Shown here: piece after piece, positions 30,510-38,181 of the stretch | How positions within the stretch are numbered: the first letter of the stretch is position 1 | Layout: each line of letters opens with the position of its first letter | NCBI RefSeq assembly: GCF_003946265.1 | Contig: NZ_RHNO01000016.1 | Span: forward strand, 1-62,992 | DNA: 62,992 bases | Source of the DNA: Levilactobacillus yonginensis | Lineage (GTDB): Bacteria; Bacillota; Bacilli; Lactobacillales; Lactobacillaceae | Direction: 5' to 3' | Program-made: the position numbers and the translations under genes | The notes under the pieces: generated by a model | Databases searched by the model: none | The model's input: only the letters and a program-made list of their open reading frames with translations | What the model was told of the DNA's origin: nothing

Positions 30510-31640
30510 TTAATGTTCTCCCTTCAATTGCGCCAAACTTGCTAACAGTTGGTTCACATCTGACCCTAACACCGTCACGTGCCCCATCTTACGTTGCGGT
30601 TTGATTTTCGCCTTACCATAATCATGAAAATGCCACGTTGGTTCCGTTACTAATGTTTGACGAGCTACGGTTAAATCTGCCCCCAGTAAATTACGCATGA
30701 CGGCCGTTTGTGCCAACGTAATGTCAGGAATCGGCAACCCACAAATACTGCGGATATGCGCCTCAAACTGCGAGACGTTACATGCCTCAATTGAGTAGTG
30801 ACCAGAATTGTGCGGCCGGGGAGCCATTTCATTGACCAGTAGGCGACCATCCTCGAGGACAAAGAACTCAATTCCGAGCACCCCACGTAACGTCAACGCT
30901 TGAGCAATCGTCGTTGCAATCTGTTGGGCCTGACGATGAACCGCAGGACTAACCGCAGCCGGCGCAATCGTCGTATGCAAGATGTGTCGGTGATGCCGAT
31001 TCTCCGCCAGTGGAAAGGTTACCACGCGACCGTCCGCTTGCCGGGCAACCATCATAGCGACTTCTAGTTTGAACGTCTGGCGAGCTTCTAAGATACACGG
31101 TACCTGCAATAGATCTAGTGCTTCAGCCGGTACTACGTCCGTCTCTAAATTCACTTGCCCGTGCCCGTCATACCCCCCTGCAGCAGTTTTTAAAATTGCT
31201 GGCGTCCCGATTTCTTGGAGTGCCGTTGTCAGTTCATTGCTGCTAGTCACAGTCGCAAACGACGTTACCGGTACACCGTGATCTTTGAGAAACTGTTTCT
31301 CACGCTGGCGATTCCCCGTGATGTGCAGTAAGGCTGTCCCCTGTGGCAATTTGGTATGTGCCTGCGCGGCTTTGAGTGCGTGCTCATCCACATTTTCAAA
31401 CTCATACGTTAAAACGTCACTGCGTTGTGCCAAGGTCATTAACGCTTCATAGTTCTGATACTCGGCCACAATTTGAAAATCAGCGACCTGTCCAGCGGGC
31501 GAAGCCGGTGTAGGGTCCAACACCCCCACATGATAGCCCATGGCCTTTGCCTGTAAGGCCAACATTTGCCCCAATTGACCACCACCAACGATGCCAATCG
31601 TAGCCGGTGGCAAAATAACGTCCTTAGAACCGTTGTTCAC
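30510..31640 (-). CDS. purK: N5-CAIR synthetase
   Basis: This 376-residue ATP-grasp enzyme carboxylates AIR. The N-terminus [17 protein letters not shown] and the [13 protein letters not shown] motif are diagnostic. The first in-frame start is a GTG at 31640, which overlaps purE by 17 bases, so coupling is likely and the exact start is a little uncertain. Confidence 0.95.
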   Translation of the reverse strand: MNNGSKDVILPPATIGIVGGGQLGQMLALQAKAMGYHVGVLDPTPASPAGQVADFQIVAEYQNYEALMTLAQRSDVLTYEFENVDEHALKAAQAHTKLPQGTALLHITGNRQREKQFLKDHGVPVTSFATVTSSNELTTALQEIGTPAILKTAAGGYDGHGQVNLETDVVPAEALDLLQVPCILEARQTFKLEVAMMVARQADGRVVTFPLAENRHHRHILHTTIAPAAVSPAVHRQAQQIATTIAQALTLRGVLGIEFFVLEDGRLLVNEMAPRPHNSGHYSIEACNVSQFEAHIRSICGLPIPDITLAQTAVMRNLLGADLTVARQTLVTEPTWHFHDYGKAKIKPQRKMGHVTVLGSDVNQLLASLAQLKGEH

Positions 31641-32106
31641 TCTCTTCCGCCTCCCGTCGTTGCTGCTGCCGAAAGTTCCGCACCGCCAACTGAATATTTA
31701 CATCCTGTAATCCTAAAATCTGGGCCGCCAGTAACGCTGCGTTCTTTGCTCCCGCTGAGCCAATGGCCATCGTTGCCACTGGCACCCCGCCAGGCATTTG
31801 GACGATCGACAGTAGCGAGTCCATCCCCTGCAACGCGTGCGACTGAATTGGCACGCCAATCACTGGTAACAATGTATTGGCCGCCAACATTCCCGGCAAA
31901 TGGGCGGCACCCCCGGCACCGGCAATAATTACCTGCAAGCTCCGTTCGAGTGCCTGCTCTCCGTACGATTGAAGAGTTGCTGGCATTCGATGGGCCGAAA
32001 TCACGCGCCGTTCATAGCTGATTCCCAGTGACGTCAACAACGCCGCTGTCTGTTGCATTGTTGGCCAATCCGAAATTGACCCCATGACTAATCCCACTTG
32101 TACCAT
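31624..32106 (-). CDS. purE: N5-CAIR mutase
   Basis: This 160-residue class I PurE moves the carboxyl group to give [19 protein letters not shown] and [11 protein letters not shown] are the class I motifs. It is the first gene of the operon, behind the promoter at 32137-32165. Confidence 0.96.
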   Translation of the reverse strand: MVQVGLVMGSISDWPTMQQTAALLTSLGISYERRVISAHRMPATLQSYGEQALERSLQVIIAGAGGAAHLPGMLAANTLLPVIGVPIQSHALQGMDSLLSIVQMPGGVPVATMAIGSAGAKNAALLAAQILGLQDVNIQLAVRNFRQQQRREAEESEQRF

Positions 32107-32136
32107 GTCAATTCTCCTTCATCTATTTTGAGCTTA

Positions 32137-32165
32137 AGTTTAGCAACTCCCACGTCCGGTGTCAA
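32137..32165 (-). promoter_or_regulatory. Promoter of the purine operon
   Basis: On the minus strand TTGACA (32160-32165), 17 bases and TAAACT (32137-32142) give a near-consensus sigma-A promoter about 30 bases before purE. Confidence 0.75.
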
Positions 32166-32208
32166 CGAATTTAAGAACTTTACTTGGTATAATCTTTTTA
32201 ATATTCGT
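32165..32208. promoter_or_regulatory. Possible PurBox-like inverted pair
   Basis: ACGAAT (32165-32170) and ATTCGT (32203-32208) face each other across 32 bases, just upstream of the purE promoter. PurR boxes of Firmicutes contain a CGAA core, but the spacing and match are imperfect. No riboswitch is visible. Confidence 0.3.
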
Positions 32209-32390
32209 GTTTGATTATAGTCAACACTTTGTTACTAATAATCAATTAATCCTGACCCTGTGTTGGTAGCTCATCTGGGCTATTTCAGCTAGCATATCTA
32301 TTTATAAAGGAAACCAACTATCCTCACAATATACGAACTTTAAAATATAACATCTGCAATGTATTTATGATAACAAACATGATTAACGGC

Positions 32391-32422
32391 AAAATAAAAA
32401 GGACACCAACTAAATGGCATCC
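32391..32422 (-). terminator. Terminator after argS
   Basis: On the minus strand GGATGCCA pairs with TGGTGTCC (with G-U pairs), followed by TTTTTATTTT, 25 bases past the argS stop. Confidence 0.75.
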
Positions 32423-32446
32423 TTCCTACGTCATGCATATTTCAAC

Positions 32447-34138
32447 TTACATTTCATCTGGTGCTTGCACGCCTAAGAGACGTAAACTTTCCTTCAAGAC
32501 CGTCGAAACCGCCTTAACCAGCGCTAAACGAGCTGGCAATTCAGCATCTTCCGTTAAAATCTTGGAATGCGCGTAGTACTTGTTAAAGGTCTTAGCTAAA
32601 CGAATGGCGTACTTGGCAATCACTGAAGGTTCTAGTTCAGCACAAGCCATCTTCACAATTGCTGGGAAGTCAGCCAAAGTCTTAATCGTATCCCAAGCCT
32701 CTGGATCATCAATCTGATTACCAGCAGCTTGAACGTCGACCTTTCCGGCCTTCCGCAAGATACTTTCAGCCCGTGCGTGAGAGTATTGCACGTAAGGCCC
32801 CGTTTCACCTTCAAACTTCAACTGATCAGCCAGAACGAAGTCAATGTTGTTGGTCCGTTCGTTCTTCAAATCACCGAAGACAATGGCCCCAACACCAACT
32901 TGACGAGCAACTTCGGCCTTATTTGGTAAGTCCGGATTCTTTTCGTCAATTTCTTCGCCGGCTAATTTAACGGATTCTTCCAGTACCTTTGCCAACAAGA
33001 TGATCCGACCAGAACGCGTTGATAATTTCTTACCATCAACGGTAATCAGACCAAATGGGACGTGTTGCAGGTTGTCAGCGGACTTGACGCCCATTTCTTG
33101 CAAGACAGCCTTCAATTGCTTGAAGTAATAGGTTTGTTCGGAGCCAACCACGTATAAGTTCTTCGCTGGTGCGTAAGTCCGGTCACGGTAAAGGGCCGTG
33201 GCAATGTCACGCGTGATGTACAGAGAAGCCCCGTCACTCTTCAAAATCAGTGCTGGGTTAAGGTCATACTTACTCAAATCAACCACTTGCGCGCCTTGAG
33301 ATTCGACCAACAAATTCTTATCCTTCAGAATTTGCACAACTTCTGCCAACTTGTCGTTGTAGAAGGCTTCACCATTGTAGGTATCAAACTTAACGCCTAA
33401 TTCATCGTAAACGTCGTTGAATTCTTGTAAGGAAGCTTCACGGAACCATTCCCACAAATGATGGGCTTCTTCATCGCCATCTTCCAACTTCTTAAACCAT
33501 TCACGGGCCGTGTCGTCCAGTTCAGGCTTGTCGACGTCTTCCTTATGGAAACGAACGTAGTATTCCACCAGCTTGTTGATGGGGTCAGCCTTCACGTCGG
33601 CTTCGTTCCCCCACAGCTTGTAAGCCGTGATCAGCTTACCAAATTGCGTTCCCCAGTCACCCAAGTGATTGTCCTTGATTGGGTGGTAACCGTTCTTCGT
33701 CAAAATTTCAGCGATTGAATTCCCAATCACCGTTGAACGCAAGTGACCCATGGACATTGGTTTAGCAATGTTAGGCGAAGACATATCGATGGGCACGTTG
33801 CCGCCGTTGCCGGCTTCGTTTTGACCGTAACTGGCGCCATCTGTCAACACCGTGTTCAAGGTATCTTCACTGTAAGCACCCTTGTCAAAGAAGAAGTTCA
33901 GGTAAGGACCTACAACTTCGACCTTTTCAAACCCAGTTTGATCAAGCTTTTCGGCTAAATCCTGAGCAATTTGTTGGGGCGCACGGTGCAACACCTTAGC
34001 TAAAGTAAACGTTGGGAACGCCATGTCCCCCTTGTCAGAAGTCTTAGGACGTTCCAACTTAGCCGAAATTTCGTCGGCAGTCAGTTGGCCGTCTAAGGCA
34101 GTAGCTAAAGCTGCTGTAACTTTTTGTTTATAATCCAT
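32447..34138 (-). CDS. argS: Arginyl-tRNA synthetase
   Basis: This 563-residue class I synthetase charges tRNA-Arg. The signature SSPNIAKPMSMGHLRSTVIGN holds the HIGH-like HLRS motif, and a C-terminal anticodon-binding region ends in RLLGVQAPDEM. The ATG at 34138 gives MDYKQKVTAAL. It follows a T-box leader, so expression should respond to uncharged tRNA-Arg. Confidence 0.96.
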   Translation of the reverse strand: MDYKQKVTAALATALDGQLTADEISAKLERPKTSDKGDMAFPTFTLAKVLHRAPQQIAQDLAEKLDQTGFEKVEVVGPYLNFFFDKGAYSEDTLNTVLTDGASYGQNEAGNGGNVPIDMSSPNIAKPMSMGHLRSTVIGNSIAEILTKNGYHPIKDNHLGDWGTQFGKLITAYKLWGNEADVKADPINKLVEYYVRFHKEDVDKPELDDTAREWFKKLEDGDEEAHHLWEWFREASLQEFNDVYDELGVKFDTYNGEAFYNDKLAEVVQILKDKNLLVESQGAQVVDLSKYDLNPALILKSDGASLYITRDIATALYRDRTYAPAKNLYVVGSEQTYYFKQLKAVLQEMGVKSADNLQHVPFGLITVDGKKLSTRSGRIILLAKVLEESVKLAGEEIDEKNPDLPNKAEVARQVGVGAIVFGDLKNERTNNIDFVLADQLKFEGETGPYVQYSHARAESILRKAGKVDVQAAGNQIDDPEAWDTIKTLADFPAIVKMACAELEPSVIAKYAIRLAKTFNKYYAHSKILTEDAELPARLALVKAVSTVLKESLRLLGVQAPDEM

Positions 34139-34204
34139 GCTATTTTTCCTCCCTGTAATTCGCTTCGTCAATGACATTGTGCTCTTAGTCTACACCATTC
34201 AACC

Positions 34205-34420
34205 GATGGGATAAAAAAACGTCCCCTACAAATAAAATTGTAAGAGACGAGAATTCCCGCGGTACCACTCTGATTGACTTAAAAGTCCACTTAAATGATT
34301 AATTTGATTGTCAGCAGTTGATCCGTTCCCAGATGCGTCTTACCCGGCTCACAGCCTCCCGGATTCGCTGAAAAGAAAACGTCTGTCTGGTACTCATTCA
34401 ACTGCTGGTTAAAAGCTTTC
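34205..34420 (-). promoter_or_regulatory. T-box riboswitch, arginine specifier CGG
   Basis: On the minus strand stem I closes with CAGCAGTTGA and TCAACTGCTG (34398-34407 and 34312-34321). Between the upper stem and this base the loop reads GAACGGA, placing the specifier CGG (Arg) at 34323-34325. The T-box core AGAGTGGTACCGCGG is at 34257-34271. A stem GACG/CGTC then leads to seven T at about 34213-34219, the terminator. The order fits transcription attenuation of argS. Confidence 0.93.
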
Positions 34421-34461
34421 GAATAAATAAGAAAGACGACCCTAAGGCCGCCCCATTCGAA

Positions 34462-34532
34462 AGCGGGTGACGGGAATCGGACCCGCGACGCAAGCTTGGG
34501 AAGCTTGAATTTTACCACTAAACTACACCCGC
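34462..34532 (-). tRNA. tRNA-Gly (anticodon CCC)
   Basis: The minus strand folds as a cloverleaf: acceptor GCGGGTG/CACCCGC, anticodon stem CAAGC/GCTTG around loop TTCCCAA (anticodon CCC), and T-arm around TCCGATT. No CCA is encoded. A more usual TCC anticodon would read CTTCCAA here, so I call CCC from the loop geometry. It lies just upstream of the argS T-box on the same strand. Confidence 0.93.
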
Positions 34533-34611
34533 ACAACACAGAAAAGTATAGCATACCATCTGTGAGTTGTCATTATTTTTTTGCAAATAAATTCAAAAGA
34601 ACTTCAGAAAA

Positions 34612-34842
34612 CTAGTTTTTATCCGCTACATTTCCTGTAATCTTAGCAGCTGACTTCCGTACAACTGCCCGGTTGTTCATATCGCCAACCGCTGTCTTGT
34701 CCTTAGGGTCATAGTCCCGGATCTCGACTAAAACTGAATTATCATACACTTTGGTGACTTCTCCCGTGAAATTATGCTCCAGGGGGCCAAACTTCTTGGC
34801 CGCGATGATATCGCCAATCTTGATCTCTGTTTCTTCAGCCAT
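34612..34842 (-). CDS. DUF2187 (YkvS-like) small protein
   Basis: This 76-residue protein fits DUF2187, a small beta-rich, KOW-like family: IKIGDIIAAKKFGPLEHNFTG followed by NSVLVEIRDYD. Function is unknown. It lies upstream of tRNA-Gly on the same strand. Confidence 0.8.
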   Translation of the reverse strand: MAEETEIKIGDIIAAKKFGPLEHNFTGEVTKVYDNSVLVEIRDYDPKDKTAVGDMNNRAVVRKSAAKITGNVADKN

Positions 34843-35181
34843 GGTTCGTCGCTCCTTTCATATGCAAATAACTATTATAGTCATGTTTCCCGGTCATAGC
34901 AAGTAAAGCCTTCCCACTTCGCAATCAAATTGTAAGGTGTTTGAAACAAAAGCCAAAAGCCGAATGACTTTTTTTGAACGTTAACGTTGGCTCGCAAAAC
35001 CCGATTGAATTCACCAATTCACCCGAATTATCAGTCGGTCACAGCGAGTTTCCGAACAACTTGTAATGTTACATAACCTTGTAAACCATATCCATCTCAC
35101 TATAAATACGTTATACTTTAGGCGTTGCGTTACAACGTTTTTTATTCAATTGGGAGTAATTTCACAGGAGGAGAAGATAAT
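34843..35181. other. Divergent intergenic region before the amidase gene
   Basis: These 339 bases hold a putative amidase promoter at 35079-35106 and a TGTAA-TG-TTACA inverted repeat at 35061-35072. The rest, AT-rich, shows nothing I recognise. Confidence 0.5.
35079..35106 (+). promoter_or_regulatory. Putative promoter of the amidase gene
   Basis: TTGTAA (35079-35084), a 16-base spacer and TATAAA (35101-35106), with the TGTAA/TTACA inverted repeat immediately upstream. Confidence 0.4.
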
Positions 35182-36450
35182 ATGAAAAAATGGCAACGAT
35201 GGGCTGTTCGGGGAATGGCCCTCACTGCGGGGTGCTTAGGCCTCTTCTGGTCAAGCACGACCGCCAGTGCCAACTCAATCAACACCTACATCGCTAATCA
35301 ACAGTACGCGACGCCGAAGATCACGACCAACATCTGGCCGACCTTCCCGCAATATGGTTACCGAAATGGCAAGCCTGAGGGAGTCGTGGTCCATGAAACA
35401 GCCAACCCTAACTCAACCATTTATGGCGAAATCAATTATATGAAGAATAATTATAACTCCGCATTTGTTCACACTTTTGTGGATGCAAGTAGCATTATTA
35501 ACGTGGCGAATACCAAGTATCTCTGCTGGGGTGCCGGTCCAATTGCCAACCAACGCTACGTGCAGTTTGAACAGGTGGAAGTTCACTCCAAGGCAGCCTT
35601 TGCTTCAGAGTTAAACAATGCCTCGTACTACACGGCTTACATTTTGAAAAAATATGGTCTGACGCCTAAGCGTTACACCACGGTGCTTTCTCACCATGAC
35701 GTTTCCACTAACCTGGGGGGCACTAACCATACCGATCCCGACGGTTACTGGTCTACTAACGCCAAGTCCTACTTTGGCACAACCTACAACATGACGGACT
35801 TCTTAGCCTTAGTAAAGACCCAATATGCCGCCTTGGGTGGCAGCGTTGATACCACCACGGACACGACCAATACGACTGACACCACGGATACGTCAACGGA
35901 CCATACCACAACGACCCCTAAGAAAAAGACGGTCACCTATTACCACGGTAGCAATAATGAAACAGCTACCCTGGCACAGAATTACACGAACTGGTCCGTC
36001 TACAACCACATTAAAGGCACTAGTGGTGCCTACAAGATCGGTTGGAGTCGTCTCTACTCTGATCACCGTGGCACCAAGGTTTACGTTGACAGCCGCGGCG
36101 TCAAAAAAGGCGGCTGGAGTGGCACTTGGTACCGCATTCGTTTCAGTAAGAATGCAACGACTAAGTACTGGGTCTACAGCAAAGTGCTGAACTTCCCGAA
36201 AGTCACCTACAGCGATGCTAGTGGCACGGTTACGTTAAACAACGCAAAGAACTACGCCATGTACAACCACGTCTTGAACTCGAACTATCTGTCCAAGACC
36301 ACGGCACATACGCAAGACTTTGCAAGTGGCACGACCGTCAAGATCAACAAGGCCGGTTACAAAGCTAGCGACAAGTCTTCCTGGTACCGGGTCACGCTAA
36401 GTGGCAAGAGTTATTGGTTGAAAGCAAACAGTGTTAACGGTAACGCTTAA
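35182..36450 (+). CDS. Secreted N-acetylmuramoyl-L-alanine amidase with SH3-like repeats
   Basis: This 422-residue autolysin-type enzyme cleaves the sugar-peptide bond of peptidoglycan. A signal peptide ends near ...TTASANS (about residue 31). An Amidase_2 domain follows (about 45-215) with zinc-site segments VVVHETANP, VLSHHDVS and HTDPDGYW. A Thr/Asp-rich linker comes next and then two GW/SH3_8-like wall-binding repeats (each about 75 residues, containing WSRLYSDHRGTKVYV and WYRIRFSKN/WYRVTLSGK). The ATG at 35182 follows AGGAGGAG. It looks monocistronic. Confidence 0.9.
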   Translation: MKKWQRWAVRGMALTAGCLGLFWSSTTASANSINTYIANQQYATPKITTNIWPTFPQYGYRNGKPEGVVVHETANPNSTIYGEINYMKNNYNSAFVHTFVDASSIINVANTKYLCWGAGPIANQRYVQFEQVEVHSKAAFASELNNASYYTAYILKKYGLTPKRYTTVLSHHDVSTNLGGTNHTDPDGYWSTNAKSYFGTTYNMTDFLALVKTQYAALGGSVDTTTDTTNTTDTTDTSTDHTTTTPKKKTVTYYHGSNNETATLAQNYTNWSVYNHIKGTSGAYKIGWSRLYSDHRGTKVYVDSRGVKKGGWSGTWYRIRFSKNATTKYWVYSKVLNFPKVTYSDASGTVTLNNAKNYAMYNHVLNSNYLSKTTAHTQDFASGTTVKINKAGYKASDKSSWYRVTLSGKSYWLKANSVNGNA

Positions 36451-36462
36451 TATGTCTTTCTC

Positions 36463-36495
36463 AAGGGTCTGGGTCAAACGCTCAGGCCCTTGTTG
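36463..36495 (+). terminator. Terminator-like hairpin after the amidase
   Basis: AAGGGTCTGGG pairs with TCAGGCCCTT with slight mismatch, followed by an impure T run. Confidence 0.55.
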
Positions 36496-36567
36496 TCTCT
36501 TCAAGCTTATATCCGCCGACAGGTAGCTACTACCTGTTGCGTCACTCTCTCAAAAGGAGCTAATCGT

Positions 36568-37098
36568 ATGGGTAAAATTCAATTCTACGGAGCCACGTCA
36601 CTTGATGGCTACCTCGCAACTACGGATAACAATATTGATTGGCTAACTGGGTTAAACGGCATCCCCGCAGACGTGGGCGCCCAAACCTTGTCACAGATGA
36701 CCAGTGCCATCATGGGCCGGGTCACCTACGACTACGTTGCCCAATTTGCCCCCAACGCCCCCTTCAATCCACAGAATCCCCAGATGCACAGCTACGTCAT
36801 GACTCACGCCAACCGCGAAGACACGCCACAGGTCACCTTTACCGCTGGTTCAGTCACAGAGTTAGCAAGTCACCTACGCTTGAACCCAGGCAACGTCTGG
36901 GTTGTCGGCGGTCAGCAGATTCTGACACCACTACTCGAAGCTGATTTAATCGATGAACTTTACCTGCAAGTGGCCCCGATTCTGCTCGGGCAAGGGAAAC
37001 GCCTCTTTGGTGACCTGACTACGACGCACCAATTTGAATTGATGGCTGTTCACCAGTACGGTCCCCTCGCTGAAATGGTCTTTCGCCAGGGAAATTAA
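36568..37098 (+). CDS. RibD C-terminal/dihydrofolate-reductase-fold protein
   Basis: This 176-residue protein is of the RibD-C reductase-like family, with QFYGATSLDGYLA at the N-terminus and VWVVGGQQILTPLL as the nucleotide loop. It is too distant from true DHFR to infer folate reduction. The ATG at 36568 follows AAAGGAG. It has no clear partner genes. Confidence 0.82.
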   Translation: MGKIQFYGATSLDGYLATTDNNIDWLTGLNGIPADVGAQTLSQMTSAIMGRVTYDYVAQFAPNAPFNPQNPQMHSYVMTHANREDTPQVTFTAGSVTELASHLRLNPGNVWVVGGQQILTPLLEADLIDELYLQVAPILLGQGKRLFGDLTTTHQFELMAVHQYGPLAEMVFRQGN

Positions 37099-37160
37099 TT
37101 CCGCCACCACGCTGAGTATGGTACGCTTAGACTATTGAGTAAGTAAGGGAGCGGTTTTTT

Positions 37161-37502
37161 ATGTGGCTGGCACTACACTTTTGGACGTGGATCATCCTAA
37201 CGATTCTAGTAATTTTAGGATTGACTCGCCATTCCGAGAAACGCATCACGCAATTTCTGCTCATCGCAAGAATTGCCTACCTTGTTATGATTATCAGTGG
37301 GGTCGTTTTAAGTATCCGGACATTTGTTCACGCCCCCTTCCTCATCGGCCTGAAGTTTCTCCTAGGCATTGCAACGATTGCCCTAATTGAAATTAGCTTT
37401 GGTCGTAAAATGGAACGGGACACGCCCCACATCGTCTACTGGATTTTAGGGGTTGTTGCCTTGATTACCGTTGGCCTAGGACTCACTTTAGCGTTTAAAT
37501 AA
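37161..37502 (+). CDS. DUF1516 (YisL-like) membrane protein
   Basis: This 113-residue protein has four hydrophobic segments (about 3-20, 31-52, 60-78, 91-111) with short loops, the layout of DUF1516/YisL. Function unknown. It is followed by a terminator and then by element copy 3. Confidence 0.8.
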   Translation: MWLALHFWTWIILTILVILGLTRHSEKRITQFLLIARIAYLVMIISGVVLSIRTFVHAPFLIGLKFLLGIATIALIEISFGRKMERDTPHIVYWILGVVALITVGLGLTLAFK

Positions 37503-37560
37503 ACTGCCTGCTGAGAACCTCCGCTATATTGACGATTTCATTTAGACAAAAATTTCAAGA

Positions 37561-37595
37561 AAAAAACGCCTGGGATTAGTTCCTAGGCGTTTTTA
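37561..37595. terminator. Strong terminator after the DUF1516 gene
   Basis: AAAAACGCCTGGGA pairs with TCCTAGGCGTTTTT around a short loop. Confidence 0.9.
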
Positions 37596-37684
37596 GCATC
37601 TCAAGAGGCATCAAGGTTGAAAGTTCTAAAACCGTTATCAAGCCAAGAATCGTAAAGCGTTATAGACTTAAATTTAGCCTCACC

Positions 37685-37867
37685 CAGCCACCTGCGGCGG
37701 TCAGAGATTCCGCCTGCTGTGGGGAACGCCTACGGCCTGAAAAGCGGTCCTTCGGCTCGGTTTGAAGCCTGGAAAAACCACCAGTCTTCAAACACGTCCC
37801 ACGCTGTAAGCCGAAAATCGGCTAACACCGTCGACACAGCTGGCTCCACCTCTGACCGCCTCCGGTT
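37685..37867 (+). repeat. Intergenic structured element, copy 3 (type A)
   Basis: Outer arms contain GCGGTCAGAG and CTCTGACCGC. P3 is GTTTGAAGCCTGG (37761-37773) with CCAGTCTTCAAAC (37782-37794). P4 is AGCCGA (37809-37814) with TCGGCT (37818-37823). It shares CTGCTGTGGGGA, CGGCCTGA and CTCGGTTTGAAGCC with copy 1. It lies downstream of the DUF1516 gene in the sense direction. Confidence 0.8.
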
Positions 37868-37958
37868 AAACGGGTTCCTAGAACTAAGCTAGCTTACATG
37901 CCTGAATGACAGTACCTAATTCAGTATTATTGGAGCACCACTAGGTAGCCGAGAGTGA

Positions 37959-38104
37959 GTCAAATTTGGACTCAGCCGTGGGATTTTCAAGTGATTTTCT
38001 TGAAAATGGCGCCTTGAAGACGTGCTTTGCGGCTTCAAGCGAGGGTCAAGACCGCCCTTTGGCTTGTCCCGTCCTGCCCACCGCGTTCCAGTCCAAATTT
38101 GGCG
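37959..38104 (-). repeat. Intergenic structured element, copy 4 (type A)
   Basis: Outer arms share CAAATTTGGACT in inverted orientation. P4 is ATTTTCAAG (37983-37991) with CTTGAAAAT (37999-38007). P3 is CTTGAAG (38013-38019) with CTTCAAG (38033-38039). In the minus direction it reads CTTGAAGCC, the same motif as the other copies. It is 78 bases after the regulator gene, in its sense direction, facing copy 3. Confidence 0.72.
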
Positions 38105-38181
38105 AACGGTAAGGCGACAATTTGCCACCAGAACCGGATTGCCCGCAACCAACGACGTGCATTGCGATAATTCACGATTTT

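Noticed and set aside
34291-34554. 87-residue minus-strand reading frame
   Set aside because: It covers tRNA-Gly and part of the T-box and has no family resemblance.
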